Origin: Aquimarina amphilecti
GTDB lineage: Bacteria > Bacteroidota > Bacteroidia > Flavobacteriales > Flavobacteriaceae
Reading direction: 5' to 3'
Length of the DNA stretch: 64,000 nucleotides
NCBI RefSeq assembly: GCF_900109375.1
Contig: NZ_FOAB01000001.1
Coordinates: 434,001-498,000, forward strand
Part shown: positions 26,376 to 34,477 of the stretch, piece after piece
How the letters are laid out: the number at the start of each line of letters is the position of its first letter
Position numbering within the stretch: the stretch's first letter is position 1
Position numbers and translations under genes: made by a program
Notes under the pieces: model-generated
Database searches by the model: none
What the model was told of the DNA's origin: nothing
The model's input: the letters and a program-made list of their open reading frames with translations, nothing else

Positions 26376-27122
26376 TTATTTTACTGTAACCGCGCTCTTT
26401 TTTAATTTAATGATACGCAACTTATCCAACAATAACATGATATAATAAGTAGGATCTATTTCATGCCATCGTACTCCACCAAAATTAGCTCTACCACTAT
26501 GTTTATGGTGATTGTTGTGATAACCTTCTCCCATCATTAAAAAATCAATTGGCAACAAGTTTTTAGAAGTATTATCAACTTTAAAATTAGTATACCCAAC
26601 AATATGGCCAAACCAATTAATTATAACACCGTGTATAGGTGCCATAAAGAAAGCTACTGGAAGAAATAACCAGTGCCACCAAACTGATGCAAAAAAATAA
26701 AAGAATACTGTATAACCTAGTCCCCAAGCAATTCTAGAAAAATTAGAACTAGCAAAAGCATCAAATGATTTCCATTGAGGAGTATTTTTGGTGAATTTTG
26801 CATCAAGAGAAATCCGTTCATTATTAATATCTTGATATATATTTTTAGTACGCCACATCATACTAAACATATTATTATCGTACTTAGGAGAATGTGGATC
26901 TTTTTCGGTATCTACAAATGCGTGATGCATACGATGCATTACACCATAACCATACGCACTTAAATAATTAGATCCCTGGCATACCCAAGTAAGAAAAAAA
27001 CATGCTTTTTCTGTAAAATTAGACATAGTAAATGTTTGATGCGCAGCATATCTATGTAAAAAGAAACTTTGAAAAAATAAGCCTGTATACCATAGTACAA
27101 GCATGAAAATAAGAATAGCCAT
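26376..27122 (-). CDS. Acyl-CoA (fatty acid) delta-9-type desaturase
   Basis: This is a 248-residue di-iron membrane desaturase. The three His boxes are complete: His23-x4-His28 (HRYAAH), HRMHH (63-67) and HNNHH (202-206). Hydrophobic segments lie around 1-20, 40-60 and 130-172. Adding a double bond to saturated acyl chains adjusts membrane fluidity. The protein is somewhat shorter than eukaryotic homologues, normal for bacterial ones. It is transcribed alone, and a long AT-rich upstream region could hold cold or lipid control. Confidence 0.88.
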   Translation of the reverse strand: MAILIFMLVLWYTGLFFQSFFLHRYAAHQTFTMSNFTEKACFFLTWVCQGSNYLSAYGYGVMHRMHHAFVDTEKDPHSPKYDNNMFSMMWRTKNIYQDINNERISLDAKFTKNTPQWKSFDAFASSNFSRIAWGLGYTVFFYFFASVWWHWLFLPVAFFMAPIHGVIINWFGHIVGYTNFKVDNTSKNLLPIDFLMMGEGYHNNHHKHSGRANFGGVRWHEIDPTYYIMLLLDKLRIIKLKKSAVTVK

Positions 27123-27324
27123 TTTTAATATAGAGTTGAGTTTGTAATCATTTCATATAAACCATTAAAATGGTTTAATTACACGCATGCAAAAATACAT
27201 ATACTTATAAGATGTATTTAGTTATATTTTCGTTTATTTTTAGATAAATATAAAAAGCTGTTCTAGATATAGTAACCAAGTATTTTTATAAATTAATTCA
27301 AATTAATTACTAAATGATCATAAA

Positions 27325-27352
27325 AAAACCAGGTCCTTAAGAACCTGGTTTT
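27325..27352 (-). terminator. Intrinsic terminator of the lipoprotein gene
   Basis: AAAACCAGGT (27325-27334) pairs with 27343-27352. Read on the minus strand, the stem is followed by a T-run, 22 nt past the stop of the gene at 27375-27890. Confidence 0.8.
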
Positions 27353-27374
27353 CCAATATGTTTTAGATAATATC

Positions 27375-27890
27375 TTATCTATATACAGAATACTGTATTA
27401 CACAAGAGTTATTCTGTCTGTCATTACACTCCCAGTAGATAATATCAGCATCTACAAAAGCAGCTCCACCAGAACCAACAACTTGTAATACTTGTGCTTG
27501 TAAATCATCTTGGTAATTATCTAAGTTAATATCACTATCACCATCTACATAATATACCATACTCCTAAAGTATGTGTTTACTACACCAGAAGGAGGCCAG
27601 TTTTTAGTATATGTAGTGCACTCACGTACATATCTTTCAAACTCAGATGAAGCATTGTCAGAACATCCTTCATCACCGCTTAATGTACATCCGGCTTTTT
27701 CTATGATAGCAGGTATTTTACTGAGTTCTTCTGCAGTGGCAATACGTTGTTCCTCTGTACCCACAAGATCAAATATAGCAGTTCGATCTGTAGACTCTGT
27801 AGACTCATTAAAATCATTGTCATTACTACATGAAACGATAATTAGTGATATAAATAAAGTTCCTAAAAAAGATTTAAAAAGTGATTTCAT
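27375..27890 (-). CDS. Small lipoprotein, unknown
   Basis: This is a 171-residue protein with lipobox IIVSC (Cys21) followed by SNDND, an acidic start typical of Bacteroidetes surface-exposed lipoproteins. The mature part has five further cysteines (for example CTLSGDEGC, RECTTY, WECND, SCVIQY), likely in disulphides, and ends in tyrosine-rich IQYSVYR. It is monocistronic with its own terminator. I recognise no family. Confidence 0.6.
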   Translation of the reverse strand: MKSLFKSFLGTLFISLIIVSCSNDNDFNESTESTDRTAIFDLVGTEEQRIATAEELSKIPAIIEKAGCTLSGDEGCSDNASSEFERYVRECTTYTKNWPPSGVVNTYFRSMVYYVDGDSDINLDNYQDDLQAQVLQVVGSGGAAFVDADIIYWECNDRQNNSCVIQYSVYR

Positions 27891-28194
27891 TGTGTAATAT
27901 ATTTAAGGTTAAAAGTTGAAATAAAAGTAAACAACAGTACCTAAAAAATGAGGGTATTACTTTTTAAGAAATCGTAAATAATACATAATATTTTTAGGGG
28001 AATTTTTAACTTTTTTTAATGTTTAGTTAAGGTGTGAATAACATATAGTCTAATAACAGTGAGAAACAGTATTTTTTTAGTTTGCATGTTGATTATTAGT
28101 GTATTGTGGTTTTATAAAATAATCATTTTTAAAGTTTATCAAGTATCGTACTAAGATTCTTATTAGATTTGGTATTCAACCAAGATATTAATAT
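27891..28194. other. Divergent AT-rich spacer
   Basis: This is 304 bp between the lipoprotein gene and the RetSat-like gene. I see no gene or repeat. TAGATTTG at 28164-28171 matches the -7 promoter box and could serve the downstream oxidoreductase, but its -33 element is not clear. Confidence 0.4.
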
Positions 28195-29781
28195 ATGATT
28201 CAATCCTATAAACAACGTCCGAAGTTAGAAGATAAGTATGATGCCATCATTATTGGATCTGGTATGGGAAGTCTAACAGTTGCTGCTATTTTGGCTAAAG
28301 AAGGGAAGAAGATTCTTGTATTAGAACGTCATTATACTGCAGGCGGTTTTACTCATATATTTAAACGTAAAGGATATGAATGGGATGTTGGTATACATTA
28401 TATAGGTGGAGTACAACAGGAGAATAGCCCGATAAGAAAATTGTTTGACTATGTTTCTGATGGTAAATTGACTTGGGCAGATATGGGAGAAGTGTATGAT
28501 CGTATTATTATAGGGAATAGATCTTATGATTTTGTAAAGGGTGTAGAAAATTTTAGAAATAAGATGGTAAGCTATTTTCCGAATGAAGAAAAAGCAATTG
28601 ATACTTATATTGATTTAGTTTTTAAAGCAAACAAAGCGATGGGAGCTTTTTATAAAGAAAAAGCATTGCCAAACTTATTACGTTTTTTTATAGGTGGTTT
28701 TTTAAAAAGGCCTTATTTGAAATTTGCCGATCAAACTACATATGAAGTACTTAGTAAGCTCACCAAAAATGATGAATTAATTAAAGTATTATCTGCACAG
28801 TATGGTGATTATGGATTACCTCCTAAGCAAAGTAGCTTTGCTATGCATGCTTCTGTAGCTAGACATTATTTTGGTGGAGGTAATTTTCCAATTGGTGGAT
28901 CATCTAAAATCGTTGATACGATAGATCCAGTGATTGAAGCTTCTTTGGGTACTATTCTCACGAACGCTGCTGTAGAAGAAATTATTATTGAGAATGATAG
29001 AGCAAAAGGGGTAAAAATGTTTGATGGTAAGGAGTTTTATGCAGATACTATTGTTAGTGGTGCTGGTGTTTTTAATACCTTCGAAAGGCTAATTCCTGAC
29101 CATATTAGTAAGAAGTATGGATTATTAGATCAATTGAAGAAAGTAACACCATCTGTATCTCATGCTTGTTTGTATATGGGGTTTAAAAGTTCTCCTAAAG
29201 CTTTAAAACTCCCAAAAACTAATTTTTGGATATATCCAGAAGATGGTGATCATGATACTTGTGTAGATCGTTACTTAAAAGATGAAACAGCTCCTTTCCC
29301 TGTTGTTTATGTCTCATTTCCTTCTGCCAAAGATCCAGATTGGCCTAATAGATATCCTGGTCGAAGTACAATTGATATTATTACACTAGTACCTTATGAA
29401 ACTGTTTCTCAATGGAAAGATACCCGCTGGATGAAAAGGGGAGAAGACTACGAAGCTTGGAAAGAAAAGATATCTCGACGTTTAATGAGTGAACTTTTTA
29501 AACAGCTTCCTCACTTAAAAGAAGAGGTGGATCATTATGAACTTTCTACACCACTCAGTACAGAACATTTTGTGAATTATAAAAAAGGAGAAATTTATGG
29601 AATAGATCATACTCCAGATCGTTTTCGTCAGAAGTTCTTGCAACCTAGAACACCAATCAAAGGATTGTACTTAACAGGACAGGATATTGTTACGGCAGGT
29701 GTCGGTGGAGCATTATTTGCAGGAGTTGTGACTGCTTCTGCCGCAACCGGTATAAATTTTAAAAATAAGATTTTTGTCTAG
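28195..29781 (+). CDS. FAD-dependent oxidoreductase, RetSat/carotenoid-isomerase-like
   Basis: This is a 528-residue flavoprotein of the phytoene desaturase superfamily. The N-terminal dinucleotide motif is AIIIGSGMGSL (17-27), with Glu44 of LVLERHYTAGG binding ribose, and then the signature WDVGIHYIGG (63-72). That signature is characteristic of retinol saturase (all-trans-retinol 13,14-reductase) and CrtISO-like members. The C-terminal FAD motif LYLTGQDIVTAGVGGAL is present. It probably reduces or isomerises a polyene lipid, though the substrate is unknown. No carotenoid genes lie next to it. Confidence 0.75.
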   Translation: MIQSYKQRPKLEDKYDAIIIGSGMGSLTVAAILAKEGKKILVLERHYTAGGFTHIFKRKGYEWDVGIHYIGGVQQENSPIRKLFDYVSDGKLTWADMGEVYDRIIIGNRSYDFVKGVENFRNKMVSYFPNEEKAIDTYIDLVFKANKAMGAFYKEKALPNLLRFFIGGFLKRPYLKFADQTTYEVLSKLTKNDELIKVLSAQYGDYGLPPKQSSFAMHASVARHYFGGGNFPIGGSSKIVDTIDPVIEASLGTILTNAAVEEIIIENDRAKGVKMFDGKEFYADTIVSGAGVFNTFERLIPDHISKKYGLLDQLKKVTPSVSHACLYMGFKSSPKALKLPKTNFWIYPEDGDHDTCVDRYLKDETAPFPVVYVSFPSAKDPDWPNRYPGRSTIDIITLVPYETVSQWKDTRWMKRGEDYEAWKEKISRRLMSELFKQLPHLKEEVDHYELSTPLSTEHFVNYKKGEIYGIDHTPDRFRQKFLQPRTPIKGLYLTGQDIVTAGVGGALFAGVVTASAATGINFKNKIFV

Positions 29782-29826
29782 TCTATTGTTGTAGGTATCA
29801 TTTCAATTGATAACACGCTTCGATGT

Positions 29827-30180
29827 TTACAAAATCAATAAAGATTCTACGTTTAAATATGTTATATATAGTGTAAGGATATGAATCAATTGATCTAAAC
29901 CAAGAAGAGGGAAAAATATTCGCGGATTTTCTCTATAACGCATGGTAAGTTTACTAGTGAAAAAATCAGTAAAACCATGTAGTAGACTATTTAGTAAGAT
30001 ATAAGTTATAGCGATTTTTATTGGAAATAGAAATATTACGAAAATAGCTAACACTGCTGTATACACTAAAACGTGTATACTTAACCATTTAATCTTTTCG
30101 TTTTTTTTCAAAGCCATTTTGGAAGTTTGAAATGCAAAATCCCCTATCCAGTGAGCTATTAAAATAAAGCTAAAGATCAT
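29827..30180 (-). CDS. DUF3307 membrane protein
   Basis: This is a 117-residue protein with three to four membrane segments. It matches DUF3307: LIAHWIGDFAFQTSKMA at the start, a His-containing second helix (WLSIHVLVYTAV), LLHGFTDFFTSK in the middle, and a final LDQLIHILTLYI. The regularly placed membrane His and Asp residues are conserved in the family, whose function is not known. It is transcribed toward the RetSat-like gene, alone. Confidence 0.75.
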   Translation of the reverse strand: MIFSFILIAHWIGDFAFQTSKMALKKNEKIKWLSIHVLVYTAVLAIFVIFLFPIKIAITYILLNSLLHGFTDFFTSKLTMRYRENPRIFFPLLGLDQLIHILTLYITYLNVESLLIL

Positions 30181-30386
30181 AGCTAAAAGATATTAATTCA
30201 GTGAGTTATAACCTAATTGTTTCTGTAAAGTTTTAATAATTGTAATAAAAAAACATGAAAATGAGCATAAACTTAAGTATATTGTAATATCAATATTTTT
30301 GATAAAGAATAGTGAACTTCTTGCTCTTTTATGAGATGAATATACACTGAGGTGTAATAGTTAATATCCAATTTTAATAGTATTAG

Positions 30387-32357
30387 ATGTTTCGTACTTT
30401 CCGTCATCGATTATTATTTTGGTTTCTGATTTTCATCAGCTTTAGCTTTGTGATTATCATGCTTTCTATTACCTATCTTCAAAAACGTGAAACCGTTTTA
30501 AAACGAACAGAAGCTATTGAGAAATCGTATGTTATGCTTTTAAAAAGTGTAAAAGCTCAACAAGATTTTTTTAGCCATGCTACTAGAGATCCTCATTTTT
30601 TTCGTACCGGTGATAATCAATATTTGGATCAATACCTTACTTTATTAGATAGTACTAGATCATATTTAATGCAATTAGATCTTGAGGAAGAATCTGCATT
30701 GGTAGGAGGTATTGAATTTGTAAAATCTGATATAACAGAAATCGATGCGGTTTTTTTAGAGCTTATTGAACAAATCCAAGCTAGAGGTTATAAGAACTTT
30801 AATCTAGAAGGATCTATGCGCAAGGACGCACATTGGTTAGAGAAAATAAATGAGATAGATACAAAAGATATACTTTTTCTAAGACGTCATGAGAAAGATT
30901 ATATTATGAGAAATGAATCTATATATGTAACCAGACTTAGTAATCTCGTTAATAAATTAAGACAACAAACCATCAATAGTGGAAGAATATCTAAAGCAAG
31001 AAAAAAAGTTGTTCTCTATTATCTCGATGGTTATCGAGATAAATTTATTCAGTTGGTAAAACTCGACCAACGTATTGGTATACGAGATAACTCTGGATTA
31101 AAACAACAATTAGATCAGCGAATTATAGTCTGCGAAGAAGATTTTAGTAACTTGGTTTTATATACCGAAGAGTGGGCCAAGGCGGAATTTAAAAAACTTA
31201 CTATTTATTTTGGTTTGATTGCGTTTCTATTACTCATTGTAAGTGTATTAATCAGTTCTTTGATTTCTAGAAAAATCACAAAACCTCTTACAGAATTGAC
31301 AATGCATATTACGAGGTTTGTGGATAGTAACTTTACCTTAGAAACAGAACATCCAATTATACGTACAGATGATGAAATAGGAAGTCTTACACGTAATTTT
31401 TCTTTTCTGAAAGATGAGGTGATTTCTAGATTAAAATTTTTTAAGCAAAAGGTAGATGAACGGACTGAAGAATTAGCTAATGCAAATAGAAAATTGCTAC
31501 GTCTTAGTGAAGCTAATAGCCGTTTTGTACCTCAGGAGTTTTTACAAAACTTGGGTAGAGCTAGTATAGAAGAGGTAGAACTAGGAGATCAAGTAGAACG
31601 GGAAATGACGGTTATTTTTTCCGATATTAGAGAGTTTACTAAAATTTCCGAATCATTAAGTCCACAAGAGAATTTTGATTTTCTGAATGAGTATTTAAGT
31701 GGAATAGTTCCGATTATAAAACGTAATGGAGGTTTTATAGATAAATTTATTGGAGATTCAGTTATGGCGTTATTTCCAGATAACCCTGATGCTGCAATAC
31801 AAACCATTTTTGAATTTGAAGATTTTATAGAAGAATACAATAGTAGATTGGATAAGAACATAGCCTTACCTATACAAATAGGCACAGGAATTCATACTGG
31901 TAAACTTATTTTAGGTACTATAGGACATGATCATAGATTAGAAACTACTGTTATTTCTGATGCGGTGAATACAGCTTCTCGAGTAGAAGGATTAACCAAG
32001 TATTATAATGCAAAAGTCATAGGTACAGAGCATACATTACTAAAATTGAAAAATAAAGATTCATTTCATTATAGATTTTTAGATACTGTAAAGGTAAAAG
32101 GCAAAACTAAAACACTATCTGTATACGAATTTCTGGGCCCTGCAGATCAAATAAAATTAAGTTATCTGAAAAATTATAATAAGGGTGTTACGTTTATAGA
32201 AAACAAAAAAATTCGGGAGGCAGCTGTTATATTCTCTGATTTATATAAGAAGCATCCAAGTGATAGGGCGGTAGAAATCTTTTTTGATAGATGCGAAAAT
32301 TACTTAGAAAAGAAAACATCTTCATGGGATGAAATAACACATATGATTACCAAATAA
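30387..32357 (+). CDS. HAMP-domain class III adenylate/guanylate cyclase
   Basis: This is a 656-residue protein. A first membrane helix (9-30) precedes a large extracytoplasmic helical sensor region (31-270), then a second helix (271-293), HAMP (294-346), a coiled linker (350-378) and a cyclase domain (about 405-560). Metal-binding Asp413 is in VIFSDIREFT and Asp457 is in IGDSVMALF. Asn528 and Arg532 are in DAVNTASR. A C-terminal TPR-like tail follows (to 656). This is a complete membrane receptor cyclase. Its stop is 6 nt before the transhydrogenase start, so the two are co-transcribed. Confidence 0.85.
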   Translation: MFRTFRHRLLFWFLIFISFSFVIIMLSITYLQKRETVLKRTEAIEKSYVMLLKSVKAQQDFFSHATRDPHFFRTGDNQYLDQYLTLLDSTRSYLMQLDLEEESALVGGIEFVKSDITEIDAVFLELIEQIQARGYKNFNLEGSMRKDAHWLEKINEIDTKDILFLRRHEKDYIMRNESIYVTRLSNLVNKLRQQTINSGRISKARKKVVLYYLDGYRDKFIQLVKLDQRIGIRDNSGLKQQLDQRIIVCEEDFSNLVLYTEEWAKAEFKKLTIYFGLIAFLLLIVSVLISSLISRKITKPLTELTMHITRFVDSNFTLETEHPIIRTDDEIGSLTRNFSFLKDEVISRLKFFKQKVDERTEELANANRKLLRLSEANSRFVPQEFLQNLGRASIEEVELGDQVEREMTVIFSDIREFTKISESLSPQENFDFLNEYLSGIVPIIKRNGGFIDKFIGDSVMALFPDNPDAAIQTIFEFEDFIEEYNSRLDKNIALPIQIGTGIHTGKLILGTIGHDHRLETTVISDAVNTASRVEGLTKYYNAKVIGTEHTLLKLKNKDSFHYRFLDTVKVKGKTKTLSVYEFLGPADQIKLSYLKNYNKGVTFIENKKIREAAVIFSDLYKKHPSDRAVEIFFDRCENYLEKKTSSWDEITHMITK

Positions 32358-32363
32358 AAATGA

Positions 32364-33791
32364 ATGAAAAAGAAATTTGATCTTATTGTAATTGGTTCAG
32401 GTCCTGCAGGTGAAAAGGCAGCAGCAAAAGCAGCATATTTTGGATATAAAGTAGCTGTTGTAGAAAAAGAAAGAAGATATGGAGGAGCAGGAGTGCAGAC
32501 AGGTACTTTACCGTCAAAAACATTAAAAGAGACAGCATTGTATCTTTCAGGAATGTACCAGAAAGGTATATTTGGAGTTGATAAACAAATAGGAAGAGAA
32601 ACTGGAGTTCATGATTTTTTATACCGTAAAAATGTTGTTACGAACCATATGCATAAGACCGTAGCCCATAATCTTAAAAAACATGGAATAGAAGTTTTTG
32701 AAGGTTTCGCTAGTTTTATAGACGCCACACACATAAAAATATCTGGAGAACTAGAGCAAATTATAGAAGGTAATTATATCTTGATAGCCACAGGTTCTTA
32801 TCCATACCACCCCGAAAATATACCATTTGATGACAAACGAGTTTTAGATTCTGATTCAATTCTTAATATAAAGAGGTTTCCTAAGTCCATTTGTGTTTTG
32901 GGAGCCGGTGTAATAGGGTGTGAATACGCTACTATATTTGGCGCCATGGGAGTTAGAACTTTTGTAGTAAATGATAGAGATAAGATTTTGGGGTTTTTGG
33001 ATTCGGAGATATCAGAAGCTTTAGTAGAACAAATGAAAAAAAATGAAATCAAAATCTTATTTAATAATTCGGTCACAGAATTTGAGATTTCGGATGATGA
33101 AATGCAACCATTAAAATTGAAATTGAAATCTGGAGAATGTTTGAATGTAGAGATGTTTTTATTTGCCGCAGGACGCAGTGGTAATATTAAGGGCCTAAAT
33201 TGCGAAGGAATTGGATTAGAAACAGGTAAAAGAGAAACTGTATTAGTTAATGAAAAGTTTCAAACAAATATCCCTAATATTTATGCAGTAGGTGATGTGA
33301 TTGGTTTTCCTGCTTTAGCAAGTACAAGTATGGAACAAGGTCGTTTAGCAGTTACTCATATGTTTGATACTGCAGATTTAGAATCGTTGGCAGATGTTTT
33401 TCCATATGGAATTTATACAGTTCCCGAAGTTTCTATGGTAGGAGTAACAGAAGAACAGGCAAAAGCAAGTAATATAGATTATGGCGTTGGATATAGTTAT
33501 TTTAGGGATACTGCGCGTGGTAAAATCATGGGAGATAATGATAATGGATATTTAAAGCTAATTTTTGATAAAAAATCAAGAATCATAAATGGAGTCCATA
33601 TCATGGGGCATTTTGCTACAGAGCTAATTCATTTTGGTATGCAGTTAGTTCAAGAGAAGAAGACATTAGATCATGTTATCTCCACAGTATTTAATTACCC
33701 TACATTGCACGATTTATATAAATATGCTAGTTATGATGGTTTGGGTAATATAGCTGGTAAAAAAGTAAAAACCGCAGGAGAAGTGATTTAG
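32364..33791 (+). CDS. sthA: Soluble pyridine nucleotide transhydrogenase (SthA-like)
   Basis: This is a 475-residue flavoprotein disulphide reductase-family enzyme. It has an N-terminal FAD motif (GSGPAGE, about 11-17), a second dinucleotide motif CVLGAGVIGCEY (about 177-188), and IYAVGDVIG near the FAD-binding end. The position of the redox-active Cys pair reads GGAGVQTGTLPSKT, without cysteines. This is the feature that separates SthA from lipoamide dehydrogenase (compare the intact enzyme at 58387). It balances NADPH and NADH in the cytosol. It is in an operon with the HAMP cyclase. Confidence 0.8.
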   Translation: MKKKFDLIVIGSGPAGEKAAAKAAYFGYKVAVVEKERRYGGAGVQTGTLPSKTLKETALYLSGMYQKGIFGVDKQIGRETGVHDFLYRKNVVTNHMHKTVAHNLKKHGIEVFEGFASFIDATHIKISGELEQIIEGNYILIATGSYPYHPENIPFDDKRVLDSDSILNIKRFPKSICVLGAGVIGCEYATIFGAMGVRTFVVNDRDKILGFLDSEISEALVEQMKKNEIKILFNNSVTEFEISDDEMQPLKLKLKSGECLNVEMFLFAAGRSGNIKGLNCEGIGLETGKRETVLVNEKFQTNIPNIYAVGDVIGFPALASTSMEQGRLAVTHMFDTADLESLADVFPYGIYTVPEVSMVGVTEEQAKASNIDYGVGYSYFRDTARGKIMGDNDNGYLKLIFDKKSRIINGVHIMGHFATELIHFGMQLVQEKKTLDHVISTVFNYPTLHDLYKYASYDGLGNIAGKKVKTAGEVI

Positions 33792-33933
33792 TTTTAATGA
33801 TTAAGACAGTTTTATTAAGATGTTGCTGTAATCAATTCAATTTAATCAAAATGACTTCTAAACTCAGGTATTTCTACTCGAAAAGAAGTTAAATTATCTT
33901 ACTAAATTTATTGTTCTTAAATCCTTTAAAAAG

Positions 33934-34296
33934 ATGATGAAATCTAAAATAATTTTGGTTACCACATTATTCATAGCTATAGTGATGATTAGTAGTTGTG
34001 ATAAAAGAAATAAAACAAAACAAATCACATCTACTGATGTTGAAATTGCAAAAGATTCAATACTATTCAGTTTTTCTTTTGTAGGATGTAATATAGTCCA
34101 ATATGGAGATTGGCATAATGACAGTGTAACCAATGGTACGATCAGTATTATGAATAATGGAGAAATTCAGTTTATTTCTAGAGGTTTTGATAAAGGCGAT
34201 CCATACTATCAGGATGTACCAGATAATCTTATGAAGGTACAGGACAGTACAATTCTAAGTTGGTCAGAGAATAAAAATCCGTATCTGGATAATTAA
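33934..34296 (+). CDS. Small lipoprotein, unknown
   Basis: This is a 120-residue protein with a lipobox ISSC (Cys22 counting from the first of two adjacent ATGs). The mature domain is beta-rich with an internal Cys (FVGCNIVQYGDWHND) and no recognised family. It precedes the histidine kinase gene but does not share its control: the regulated promoter of the kinase lies after this gene. Confidence 0.55.
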   Translation: MMKSKIILVTTLFIAIVMISSCDKRNKTKQITSTDVEIAKDSILFSFSFVGCNIVQYGDWHNDSVTNGTISIMNNGEIQFISRGFDKGDPYYQDVPDNLMKVQDSTILSWSENKNPYLDN

Positions 34297-34302
34297 TAAA
34301 AA

Positions 34303-34366
34303 GTCAATTTTCGTAAAATCACGTCACTTTTTGTAAAACTAGATGTCAACGTTCTAATTAGATTTG
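34303..34366 (+). promoter_or_regulatory. Direct-repeat operator and promoter of the kinase-regulator operon
   Basis: GTCAATTTTCGTAAAA at 34303 and GTCACTTTTTGTAAAA at 34323 are direct repeats 20 bp apart. The -7 box TAGATTTG is at 34359-34366, starting 36 bp after the second repeat starts. The second repeat covers the -33 position, as expected for an activator that contacts RNA polymerase. Two other promoters nearby have the same geometry. Confidence 0.7.
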
Positions 34367-34477
34367 TATTGATGGAGATAAATAAGATATCTCCACTAGC
34401 TAGAGTCTAAATCTGTAATATCTCAGATTTTTGTTGTATTTTAAATTAAGTCTTTGATACAAAGTCATCTAAGTTCT

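Noticed and set aside
34303..34366. LytTR binding site for the regulator at 23412
   Set aside because: The repeats do not look like the LytTR core and lie 10 kb away beside an AraC-type regulator, which is a simpler match.
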